Assembly (NCBI RefSeq): GCF_900110275.1 | Contig: NZ_FODC01000002.1 | Coordinates: 434,001 to 498,000 of the forward strand | Direction: 5' to 3' | Length of the DNA: 64,000 bases | From: Duganella sp. CF517 | GTDB taxonomy: Bacteria > Pseudomonadota > Gammaproteobacteria > Burkholderiales > Burkholderiaceae_D | In this document: one piece after another, positions 7,616 to 15,332 of the stretch | Layout of the letters: each line of letters starts with the position of its first letter | Numbering within the stretch: position 1 is the stretch's first letter | Translations under genes and position numbers: made by a program | The notes under the pieces: generated by a model | Databases searched by the model: none | Told to the model about the DNA's origin: nothing | The model's input: only the letters and a program-made list of their open reading frames with translations

Positions 7616-10456
7616 ATGATGGTTGAAACAGTATTGTCACGATCGGTACGGTTGATCTGCGCCGGCGGCCTGGCCTTCGGCATGCACGCGGCCGTCGCGC
7701 AGAGCGGGGACGCGGCGATCCAGCGCGTCGAGATCACCGGCTCGAGCATCAAACGCATCACCGCCGAGGGCGCGCTGCCGGTGCAGACGCTGTCGAAGGC
7801 GCAGATCGAACAAAGCGGCGCGGCCAGCGTGGCCGACCTGATCGCCACGTTGCCGTCGATGCAGGGCTTCACCACCTCGTCGATGTCGGTCAACGGCGGC
7901 GGCGGCGGCCTGCAATCGGCGTCGATCCACTCGATCGGCGAAGGCTACACCCTGGTGCTGCTCAACGGGCGCCGCCTGGCGCCGGCCACGTCCGGCTCGA
8001 CCGTCAACCTGGCCAGCATCCCGCTGGCGGCGGTCGAGCGCGTCGAGATCCTGACCGACGGCGCCAACACCCTGTACGGCTCGGACGCGATCGCCGGCGT
8101 GGTCAACTTCATCCTCAAGAAAAACCAGACCGACGCCATCATCGAAGGCTCGTACAGCCAGCCGCGCAGCCGCGGCGGCCGCACCCAGACCGCGTCGATC
8201 TCCAAGGGCTGGGGCGACATCGACAAGGATGGCTTCAACGTGCTGGTGTCGGCCTCGCACGACGAGACCAAGGCCTCGTGGGCGCGCGACCGCGACTTTT
8301 CCAAGAGCGGCGTGATCCCGTTCTCGGCGAACGGCAAGAACTACAGCCTCTACCAGCTGAGCTCGAACTCGATGCCCGGCACCGCCACCGTCCAGTACAC
8401 CAACGCCGACCAGTCGGCCGGCAGCGTGCTGTTCAGCCCCAACCTGCTGGCCACCGGCGCCTGCAACGGCAGCAACCTGTTCCGCATCAGCCCGACCCGC
8501 TGCCAGTTCGACTACGCCGCCACCGTGCAAAACACGCCGGCCATCAAGCGCGACAGCGTGTTCGCCTCGCTCAACTATAAAATCAGCGACAGCGCCAACT
8601 TCTTCGCCGAGGCGCTCGGCTCGTCGTTCACCAACACCGCCCAGTACGCGCCGCCGGCCCAGCCGCTGGGCGTGCCGCTCAACAGCGCGCTGTACGCGCG
8701 CGCCATCGCGCCGTACCTGGCGCGGGTCGGCGTGCCGGCCGGCGCCACCGTCGACAGCGCGACGATGAGCCTGCGCCTGGTCGACGCCGGCGGCCGCGCC
8801 GACAACTACAAAACCGTCGCCAAGCACCTCGCCTTCGGCGTCGATGGCGGCTTCAAGGGATTCGACTACCGCGCCGCGTTCACCCACTCGGAAAACAAGC
8901 AGACCGACACCGCCGCCGGCGGCTACATGAGCCTGAACGCCTTCGACGCCCTGGTCACCTCCGGCGCCTTCGACCCGTTCGCGCCGCCGGGCACCTCGCA
9001 AGCCATCCTGGCGCCGGCCGTGCTGGACGTCCAGTTCGGCGAGACCAAGTCGACGCTCGACCAGATCCAGGCCAGCGCCACGACCGAACTGTTCAAGATG
9101 CCGGCCGGCGCGGCCCAGCTGGCCGTCGGCGCCGACTTCACGCGGCAGAAGTATTCGGAGGCGCCGAGCGCCTACAACCAGGGGCCGAACAAGCAGCAGC
9201 CCGACTTCACCGACGCCGCCGTCGGCGGCACCTCGGGCGCGCTGCCGGTCGACGCCAGCCGCAAGAACTGGGGCGCCTACGGCGAGCTGCTGCTGCCGGT
9301 GCTCAAGAACATGGACCTGACCGCCTCGACCCGCTACGACGACTTCGGCGCCGTCACCAACGACAAGAACTTCGACGCCGACGGCAACCTGCTCGGCTCG
9401 GGCAAGCAGGGCAAGACCGCCAGCAAGGCCACCTACAAGCTGGCGCTGCGCTGGAATCCGGTCGAGATGCTGCTGGTGCGCGCGTCGTACGGCACCGGCT
9501 TCAAGGCCCCGGTGCTGACCGACATCGTCAAGCCGCTGGTCAACGGCGGCTCGTCGCAATTCCATAACTGCCCGATCACCTCGCCGACCGATCCGCGCTA
9601 CCGCCTGTGCCACGGCCCGGCCGAATACGCGCTGCTCACCGGCGGCAACGCCGCCACCGGCGAGGGCGCGCTGCTGCCGGAGGAATCGAAGCAGGCCACC
9701 TTGGGCTTCCGCCTCGAGCCGATTCCCAGCCTGTCGCTCGGCTTCGACTTCTGGGACGTCAAGCTGACCAACCAGATCGCCACGTTGTCGGAAAACCTGG
9801 TGTTCGAGAATCCGGCCGTGTACGACAGCCTGCTGCGCAGCTACTTCGACCCGATCCAGAAGCAGGACGTGCTGGTGGCGGCGCTGACGCCGTTCAACCT
9901 GTCGACCGCGCACTACCAGGGCATCGACTGGGACCACACCTACCGCACCAGCACGGCGCTGGGCAAGGTCGCGCTGCAGTGGACCGGCACCTTCATGACC
10001 AAGGCCGAGCAGGACAACCCCGGCACCGGGCTGGAGAAGAACATCGGCCGCTTCAACTCGTACGCCGACGTCACCTTCCGCGTGATCTCGAAGCTGACCG
10101 CGTCGCTGCGCACCAATATGTTCCTGCACTCGCTGACGGCCAACTACCACTCGGGCTACACCGACCAGGAGTACAACGAGGACAACTCGGTGGTGCGCGA
10201 GGTGCTGGCCGACGGCAGCCTCGGCGGCTACGTGCCGCTGACGCGCCGGGTCAGTTCGTACACCACGTTCGACTGGCAGACCAAGGCGCAGCTGACCAAG
10301 CAGTTCTCGCTGACGGCCGGCATCAAGAACCTGGCCGACATGGACCCGCCGTTCACCATGCGCAACGCCGGCGGCGGCAACCAGTCGGGTTACGACGGCC
10401 GCTATACCGACCCGCTGGGCCGCACCTTCTACCTGACCGGCAATTACAAGTTTTAA
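7616..10456 (+). CDS. TonB-dependent outer-membrane receptor (TBDR3)
   Basis: 946-aa outer-membrane receptor, ligand unknown. GGGAG just upstream supports ATG 7616. Signal peptide MMVETVLSRSVRL... is cleaved after AVA at about residue 28. The VEITGSSIKRITAEGALPVQ stretch leads into the plug (about 45-165; LVLLNGRRLAP, VERVEILTDGANTLYGSDAIAGVVNFILKK). The barrel ends with an NAGGGNQSGYDGRYTDP loop and LTGNYKF. It is the nearest relative of the convergent neighbour TBDR4, which shares the GSSIKR-EGALPVQ opening, the PSMQGF plug motif and the NAGGGNQ loop. The two genes meet tail to tail with only 52 bp between stops. Confidence 0.94.
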   Translation: MMVETVLSRSVRLICAGGLAFGMHAAVAQSGDAAIQRVEITGSSIKRITAEGALPVQTLSKAQIEQSGAASVADLIATLPSMQGFTTSSMSVNGGGGGLQSASIHSIGEGYTLVLLNGRRLAPATSGSTVNLASIPLAAVERVEILTDGANTLYGSDAIAGVVNFILKKNQTDAIIEGSYSQPRSRGGRTQTASISKGWGDIDKDGFNVLVSASHDETKASWARDRDFSKSGVIPFSANGKNYSLYQLSSNSMPGTATVQYTNADQSAGSVLFSPNLLATGACNGSNLFRISPTRCQFDYAATVQNTPAIKRDSVFASLNYKISDSANFFAEALGSSFTNTAQYAPPAQPLGVPLNSALYARAIAPYLARVGVPAGATVDSATMSLRLVDAGGRADNYKTVAKHLAFGVDGGFKGFDYRAAFTHSENKQTDTAAGGYMSLNAFDALVTSGAFDPFAPPGTSQAILAPAVLDVQFGETKSTLDQIQASATTELFKMPAGAAQLAVGADFTRQKYSEAPSAYNQGPNKQQPDFTDAAVGGTSGALPVDASRKNWGAYGELLLPVLKNMDLTASTRYDDFGAVTNDKNFDADGNLLGSGKQGKTASKATYKLALRWNPVEMLLVRASYGTGFKAPVLTDIVKPLVNGGSSQFHNCPITSPTDPRYRLCHGPAEYALLTGGNAATGEGALLPEESKQATLGFRLEPIPSLSLGFDFWDVKLTNQIATLSENLVFENPAVYDSLLRSYFDPIQKQDVLVAALTPFNLSTAHYQGIDWDHTYRTSTALGKVALQWTGTFMTKAEQDNPGTGLEKNIGRFNSYADVTFRVISKLTASLRTNMFLHSLTANYHSGYTDQEYNEDNSVVREVLADGSLGGYVPLTRRVSSYTTFDWQTKAQLTKQFSLTAGIKNLADMDPPFTMRNAGGGNQSGYDGRYTDPLGRTFYLTGNYKF

Positions 10457-10474
10457 GCCCGGCTGCAACGATCG

Positions 10475-10503
10475 AAAAGGACTCCTCGGAGTCCTTTTTT
10501 TTG
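10475..10503. terminator. terminator between convergent TBDR3 and TBDR4
   Basis: AAAAGGACTCC/GGAGTCCTTTT hairpin with an 8-T run on the plus strand. On the minus strand the T run is only 4, so it should stop TBDR3 well and TBDR4 less well. Confidence 0.85.
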
Positions 10504-10508
10504 CGCCG

Positions 10509-13430
10509 TCAGAAGCGGTAATTGCCGGTGAGGTAGAACGAGCGTCCGCGCGGATCGCTGTAGCGGGCGTCATACCCGAGCTGGTTGCCGCCGCCGGCGT
10601 TCTGCAACGTCAGCGGCGGGTCGCGGTCGAACAGGTTCCTGATCCCGGCCGTGAGCGAAAAGGCGCCGAAGTCATACTTGCCCTGCCAATCGACGGTGGT
10701 GTACGACGCCGTGCGCAAACCCTCGAACGCCACCGACCCGCCGATGCTTCCATCGGGCGCCACCGCGAAGATCGCCGTGTCGAGCGGATACGGCTGGTCG
10801 CGGTAGCCCGAACGGTAATTGGCCGTCAAGGTGTTGGTCAGCTTGCCCGTGACCAGGCTCAGATTCACATGGCTCTGCCAGCGGAACACCACCGCGTTGT
10901 CCGGCCCGAAGCGCCCCAGGTCCGACTGCACCTCGCCGCCGGCGGTGGTGGTGTAATCCTGCTTGAGCATGTAGGTGCCGTTCCACGCCGCCCGCAGATC
11001 GCCGGCGCGCGAGCGCAGCCGGTAGCTGAAGTCCCAATCGATACCCCGGTAGTTGGCGACGCCGCCGTTGATCGGCGCCAGGATGTAGCCGATCGTGGTG
11101 TAGCCGGCCGGGTCCGGATACGGATTGACGAACAGCCGCTGGTAGGCCTGCGGATTGGCGAAGCCCACCTGCTCCGGCACGCCCGCCGACAACACCTGGT
11201 TGCGGATCTGCACGTTCCACAAATCCATTCCCAGCGACAGGCCGGCCAGCGGCTCGACCCGCCCGCCGACGGTCCATTGCTTCGACTTCTCCGGCTGCAG
11301 CCCCTCGGCGCCGCTGGCGCCGTTCGGCCCGGTGAGCAAATCATATTGCGCCGAACCCACCTGGCAACCGCGCGAGCCGGGGAACGGGCAGGCGTAGCTG
11401 CCGGCCGTGCTGCCGAAGAAGGTCGGCGAACCGGCGATGTCGTTGATGTTGGGCGCCTTGAAGCCGGTGCCGTACGAGGCGCGCAGCAGCACCGTGTCGA
11501 GCGGCGTCCAGCGCGCGCTGACCTTGTACGTCGCCTTGCTGAAGTCGTTGCCGACGTCGCCGCCGGGCAGGCGCTGGCGCAGGCCGCTGGCGTCGGCCAG
11601 CCGCTCGAAGATGTAGCCGCTGTGGGTTTTGTCGTAGCTGTCGTAGCGCGCGGCGACGGTCGCCTCCAGCGTCCTGGCGGCCGGCAGCAGCAGCTCGGTG
11701 AACAGGCCCCAGTTGTCGCGCTTGGCGTCGAACGGCACCTGGCCGTAGCTGCCGCCGACCGGGTAGTTGGCCGACGCCGGCTGGGTCGCGTAGCCGGAAC
11801 CCGACAGGATGGTCGGATGGTAGCCGGTCTGGTAGCGCGTCTTGGAAAAGTCGCCGCCCAGCGAGACGATGGCCGTGCCGCCCGGCAGGTTGAACAGGTC
11901 GTGCTGCGCCGCCCCGTGCAAGGTGTCGAGTTTGGAGTCGGTCCGGGAGAACACGGTGCCGTCGACCAGCGCGCCGCGCAGCTGTTCGGCGCCGGCGCCG
12001 GTCACCGGATCGTAGGCGCCGGCGGCCACCAGCGCCGACAGCTTGTCGTAGTCGGAATAGCCGCCGGCGGCCACGTCCTTGAGCTTGGCTTTCGACAGGA
12101 TCAGGCTGGCGTTCCAGCTCCAGCCGAAATGGTTGCCGTCGATGCCGGCGGCGAAGTGGCGGGCGTCGGTCTGGTACTTGTCGGCGCGCCCGCCGATCAG
12201 CACCGAGCGGTAGCCCAAGGTCGCCTCGCCGCTGGGGTTCTCCAGGTTGTTGGCGTCCAGGTAGGGCTGCACGTAGCGCGCGTACAGTTGCGGGAAGCGG
12301 TCGGTGGCGTTGACGCCCATCGGCTGCGCCGACGGCGCGAACTGGGCGATCATCGCGTAGCTCGACAGCATCAGTTCGCCCCACACCGAGACCGTGTCGC
12401 CGAGCTTCAACGTGCCCTTGAGCAGGCCGCTGTCGCGGTGCGAACCGGGAATGTTCTCCACCGTCGACGCATAGTTGAAGCGGCACTGCGTGCCCTGCGG
12501 CCCGGCCAGCGGACCGCCGCAATTGCCGTTGGCGGCCAGGTAGGGATTGATCGCCACGCCGCTGGTCTCGACCGTGTCGGCCGCGCCGCGCGGGCGCACG
12601 TTGAAGGTGATGTTGGCCGGCTCGGTGTTGCCGGTGCGTTGGTCGAAGTAATACTGGCGCCCGCCGCTGCCGAAGCGGAAGAAGGCACCGCGCGCCGAAA
12701 AGTCGCGCTGCAGCGCCGTCAGCCGTTTCTGCTCGTCGTGGCTGTACGAGGCCAGGATGTTCCAGCGGTCCTTTTCCAGGTCGCCCCAGCCCTTGGTGAT
12801 CCCCGCGCTCGACCATCCGCCGGCCGACGACTTGCCCGGCTGGCCGTAGGTGGCGAACGCCTCGCCCGTGGTCAGGTTCTTTTTCAGGATGAAGTTGACC
12901 ACGCCGGCGATCGCGTCCGACCCGTACAAGGCGGAGGCGCCGTCGGCCAGGATCTCGACCCGCTCGACCGCCGCCAGCGGGATGCTCTCGATGTTGACCG
13001 CGTAGCCGCCGCCCTGGCTCGAGCCGAGCGCGCTCGGCGCCATGCGCTGGCCGTCCACCAGCACCAGCGTGTACTTCGACGGCAACGAGTGCAGCGCGGC
13101 CGTGGTGACACCGGCGCCGCCGCCGTTGACCGAGCTCGACGCCGGAACGAAGCCCTGCATCGACGGTTGCATCTGGATCAGTTCGGTGGCCGAGGTGGCG
13201 CCGCTCTGCCGGATCTCGGCCGCGCTCAGCACCTGCACCGGCAGCGCGCCCTCCCTGGCGATGCGCTTGATCGACGAGCCGGTGATTTCCACGCGCGGCA
13301 TGACGGGATTGCCGGTCGCCGCCTCCTGCGCGAGGACCGGCGCCGGCAGCGCCAGCAGGCCGAGCGCGCAATACGCGCCCCCGGCGAACATCATGCGCAA
13401 CGAACGGCACAACACTGTTTCCTGCATCAT
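10509..13430 (-). CDS. TonB-dependent outer-membrane receptor (TBDR4)
   Basis: 973-aa outer-membrane receptor on the minus strand. The ATG at 13430 is preferred over one 19 codons upstream because GAGG (plus 13437-13440) is correctly spaced and the protein then starts with MMQETVLCRSLRM, matching the other receptors. Signal cleavage is near VLA at about residue 34. The plug has VEITGSSIKRIAREGALPVQ, LVLVDGQRMAP and VERVEILADGASALYGSDAIAGVVNFILKK. The C terminus is GRSFYLTGNYRF. Paralogue of TBDR3. It contains a Cys in the signal-peptide n-region, unlike the others. Ligand unknown. Confidence 0.93.
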   Translation of the reverse strand: MMQETVLCRSLRMMFAGGAYCALGLLALPAPVLAQEAATGNPVMPRVEITGSSIKRIAREGALPVQVLSAAEIRQSGATSATELIQMQPSMQGFVPASSSVNGGGAGVTTAALHSLPSKYTLVLVDGQRMAPSALGSSQGGGYAVNIESIPLAAVERVEILADGASALYGSDAIAGVVNFILKKNLTTGEAFATYGQPGKSSAGGWSSAGITKGWGDLEKDRWNILASYSHDEQKRLTALQRDFSARGAFFRFGSGGRQYYFDQRTGNTEPANITFNVRPRGAADTVETSGVAINPYLAANGNCGGPLAGPQGTQCRFNYASTVENIPGSHRDSGLLKGTLKLGDTVSVWGELMLSSYAMIAQFAPSAQPMGVNATDRFPQLYARYVQPYLDANNLENPSGEATLGYRSVLIGGRADKYQTDARHFAAGIDGNHFGWSWNASLILSKAKLKDVAAGGYSDYDKLSALVAAGAYDPVTGAGAEQLRGALVDGTVFSRTDSKLDTLHGAAQHDLFNLPGGTAIVSLGGDFSKTRYQTGYHPTILSGSGYATQPASANYPVGGSYGQVPFDAKRDNWGLFTELLLPAARTLEATVAARYDSYDKTHSGYIFERLADASGLRQRLPGGDVGNDFSKATYKVSARWTPLDTVLLRASYGTGFKAPNINDIAGSPTFFGSTAGSYACPFPGSRGCQVGSAQYDLLTGPNGASGAEGLQPEKSKQWTVGGRVEPLAGLSLGMDLWNVQIRNQVLSAGVPEQVGFANPQAYQRLFVNPYPDPAGYTTIGYILAPINGGVANYRGIDWDFSYRLRSRAGDLRAAWNGTYMLKQDYTTTAGGEVQSDLGRFGPDNAVVFRWQSHVNLSLVTGKLTNTLTANYRSGYRDQPYPLDTAIFAVAPDGSIGGSVAFEGLRTASYTTVDWQGKYDFGAFSLTAGIRNLFDRDPPLTLQNAGGGNQLGYDARYSDPRGRSFYLTGNYRF

Positions 13431-13554
13431 GGCAAACCTCCGATGTTTGGAAAAACACCGCTCCAACGCCCGCCGCCGGGGTGGCAACGGGTCGCGCTCA
13501 TGATCGGCGTTTTTTACTTCGGGAAGGTGTCCATCGACACCTGGCGTGGTTGAT

Positions 13555-13584
13555 ATAAAAACATGCCACGGAATTAAGTGTCAA
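13555..13584 (-). promoter_or_regulatory. candidate promoter of TBDR4
   Basis: On the minus strand: TTGACA (13579-13584), N13, CATGT, TTTTAT (13555-13560), spacer 18. Just downstream of the predicted start lies a perfect hairpin at 13525-13542 (AGGTGTC, 4-nt loop, GACACCT). Confidence 0.5.
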
Positions 13585-13635
13585 CCGGTCTTGGCGGCCG
13601 ATTCGGGGTTCTTACAACAGCCTGGCCGCGCGATG

Positions 13636-13675
13636 CAAAAACAAACGGCCCCATATGGCGACTGGGGCCGTTTGT
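13636..13675 (-). terminator. rho-independent terminator of aroG
   Basis: 12-bp inverted repeat CAAACGGCCCCA (13642-13653) and its complement (13663-13674), with a T run on the minus strand; 24 bp past the aroG stop. Confidence 0.85.
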
Positions 13676-13698
13676 TGCCGGAGCGTAGCGCGGCAATT

Positions 13699-14778
13699 TT
13701 ACTTCGAGGCAGCTTCCGCCGCCTGCGTGGCCAGGCGGCGCTGGCGCACGGCGGCGGCCAGGCCTTGCAGCACCTGCACGCTGCTGTCCCAATCGATGCA
13801 ACCGTCGGTCACCGACTGGCCGTACGTCAGTTCCTTGCCCGGCACCAGGTCCTGGCGGCCCGCCACCAGGTGCGACTCGACCATCACGCCGACGATGCGG
13901 TTGTCGCCGCCGGCCACCTGCCGGGCGATGTCGGCGCACACCGGCACCTGGTTCTCCGGCTTTTTGGAACTGTTGGCGTGCGAGGCGTCGATCATCAGGC
14001 GCGCGGCCAGGCCTTGCGCGGCGATCGCCTTGCACGCTTCCTCGACGCTGGCGGCGTCGTAGTTGGGCGCCTTGCCGCCGCGCAGGATGATGTGGCAATC
14101 CTCGTTGCCGGCGGTCGAGACGATGGCCGAGTGGCCGCCCTTGGTGACCGACAGGAAATGGTGCGGCTGCGAGGCGGCCTTGATCGCCTCGACGGCGATC
14201 TTGACGTTGCCGTCGGTGCCGTTCTTGAAGCCGACCGGACAGGACAGGCCGGAGGCCAGCTCGCGGTGCACCTGCGACTCGGTGGTGCGGGCGCCGATCG
14301 CGCCCCAGCTGATCAGGTCGGCGATGTACTGCGGGCTGATGACGTCGAGATATTCGGTGCCGGCCGGCAGGCCCAGTTCGTTGATGTCGCGCAGCAGCTC
14401 GCGCGCCATGCGCAGGCCGTCGTTGATGCGGAAGCTGCTGTCCATGTACGGGTCGTTGATCATGCCCTTCCAGCCGACGGTGGTGCGCGGCTTCTCGAAA
14501 TACACGCGCATGACGATTTCCAGCTCGCCGGCCAGTTCGCGGCGCAGGTGGATCAGGCGGTTGGCGTATTCCATCGCCGCCTTCGGATCGTGGATCGAGC
14601 ACGGGCCGATGACCACCATCAGGCGGTCGTCCTGGCCGTGCAGGATGCGGTGCAGCGCGATGCGGGCGTTGGCGGCGGTGTGCTCGGCCGCTTCGCTGCA
14701 GGCGAACTCGCGGATCAGGTGCGACGGTGGAACCAATTCCTTCATCTCGCGGATGCGCAGATCGTCGGTACGGGGCAT
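13699..14778 (-). CDS. aroG: 3-deoxy-7-phosphoheptulonate synthase (DAHP synthase, class I)
   Basis: First enzyme of the shikimate pathway: condenses phosphoenolpyruvate with erythrose-4-phosphate in the cytoplasm. The 359-aa protein has the expected class I (AroF/G/H) length. Visible motifs are VVIGPCSIHD, KPRTTVGWKG, the GFKNGTDGN active-site loop, LSVTKGGHSAI, HIILRGG and LMIDASHANSSK. A C-terminal VESHLVAGRQDL-to-VTDGCIDW segment completes the family pattern. The isozyme's feedback specificity (Phe, Tyr or Trp) cannot be read directly, but the preceding leader peptide is rich in Phe and Tyr codons, which suggests control by those two. It is transcribed alone, with its own promoter, attenuator and terminator. 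The GAGAA upstream of the ATG is an acceptable ribosome site. Confidence 0.95.
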   Translation of the reverse strand: MPRTDDLRIREMKELVPPSHLIREFACSEAAEHTAANARIALHRILHGQDDRLMVVIGPCSIHDPKAAMEYANRLIHLRRELAGELEIVMRVYFEKPRTTVGWKGMINDPYMDSSFRINDGLRMARELLRDINELGLPAGTEYLDVISPQYIADLISWGAIGARTTESQVHRELASGLSCPVGFKNGTDGNVKIAVEAIKAASQPHHFLSVTKGGHSAIVSTAGNEDCHIILRGGKAPNYDAASVEEACKAIAAQGLAARLMIDASHANSSKKPENQVPVCADIARQVAGGDNRIVGVMVESHLVAGRQDLVPGKELTYGQSVTDGCIDWDSSVQVLQGLAAAVRQRRLATQAAEAASK

Positions 14779-14810
14779 GCTGTTCTCCAGGTATTCAAAA
14801 ATGTCGGGGT

Positions 14811-14841
14811 AAAAAAAAACCGCCTCATCAGGCGGTTTTTT
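14811..14841 (-). terminator. attenuator terminator in the aroG leader
   Basis: On the minus strand: ACCGCCT (14830-14836), a 4-nt loop, then AGGCGGT (14819-14825) and a 9-T tract. It lies only 32 bp before the aroG ATG, downstream of its promoter and leader peptide, so it can only act as a conditional terminator. The upstream copy of AGGCGGT (14893-14899) can pair with the first arm and disrupt it. Confidence 0.85.
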
Positions 14842-14885
14842 CAGGATTTGCGGGAACTCGTTTTTACTTCTACGTGCACCGGCCG

Positions 14886-14951
14886 CTACTCCACCGCCTT
14901 GGGGTTGGAATCGCTAAAGTAAAAGTAGCCGGTAAAGAAGAAGTGGGTCAT
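14886..14951 (-). CDS. aroG leader peptide (21 aa, Phe/Tyr-rich)
   Basis: Short frame ATG 14951 to TAG 14886. It encodes MTHFFFTGYFYFSDS followed by NPKAVE. Seven of 21 codons are aromatic: Phe at 4, 5, 6, 10, 12 and Tyr at 9, 11. Its role would be as a ribosome-stalling sensor: if charged tRNA-Phe or tRNA-Tyr is scarce, the ribosome stops in the FFF or YFYF block. That leaves AGGCGGT (14893-14899, codons 18-20) free to pair with the terminator's first arm, so aroG is read. If it runs to the stop codon it covers that segment and the terminator forms. Weak point: no clear Shine-Dalgarno precedes the ATG. The design matches the known pheA/pheST type of attenuation; its use on a DAHP synthase is inferred here. 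Confidence 0.8.
   Translation of the reverse strand: MTHFFFTGYFYFSDSNPKAVE
14893..14899 (-). promoter_or_regulatory. antiterminator segment (segment 2) of aroG attenuator
   Basis: AGGCGGT on the minus strand is identical to the terminator's second arm (14819-14825), so it can replace that arm in pairing with ACCGCCT (14830-14836). It lies within the last codons of the leader peptide, where a ribosome at the stop codon would mask it. Confidence 0.75.
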
Positions 14952-14990
14952 GAACGTGTTCGACAGGTATTGGGTAAATATCGTGGAATG

Positions 14991-15020
14991 ACTATAACGC
15001 CAACGCGCGACGCTTGGCAA
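14991..15020 (-). promoter_or_regulatory. aroG promoter
   Basis: Minus strand -35 TTGCCA (15015-15020) and -10 TATAGT (14991-14996) with an 18-bp spacer, each 5/6 to consensus. The predicted start near 14984 gives a leader RNA of about 205 nt carrying the leader peptide and attenuator. Confidence 0.75.
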
Positions 15021-15332
15021 GCTATTTCTTGACTGGCTTCAATGCCGTCCCTACAAAAATTTACACCTGCGCATTCCTCTTTACATCTTATCGACTGTAA
15101 GCAATTGCAATCGCCGCGCCGCGCGCGCCGGCGCCAACCCTGGTGCTTTGCGCAGAAATCGCTCTTTACAGGTGTGAGGGTTTGCGACTGTTGGTTATCA
15201 GCACTGTTATTGAATGGTCATTGTCCGCTTGCCATGCCAAATGTTTTGATGGCTCGCCCCGCTTGTGCCAAGAGCCCAGGCCGGGCCGCAGATGAAAACC
15301 CACCCATCCAATATCCAGCAGGAGTAATAACA
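15021..15332. other. intergenic region upstream of TBDR5
   Basis: Between the divergent aroG promoter and TBDR5. No gene seen. It holds the shared-type TBDR promoter (15221-15250) and a second conventional candidate, TTGCGA (15182-15187)-N17-TGTTAT (15205-15210). Confidence 0.55.
15221..15250 (+). promoter_or_regulatory. candidate promoter of TBDR5
   Basis: TTGTCC (15221-15226), N13, AATGT, TTTGAT (15245-15250), spacer 18. The -35 is weaker (4/6) than in the other members. Predicted leader about 76 nt. Confidence 0.42.

Noticed and set aside
14811..14841. Terminator for a plus-strand gene
   Set aside because: No plus-strand gene ends here. The nine-base T tract is on the minus strand, and its position after the aroG promoter and leader peptide fits an attenuator.
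13546..14922. 458-codon plus-strand frame across aroG
   Set aside because: Lies opposite a clear DAHP synthase; translation is His/Arg/Val-rich shadow sequence.
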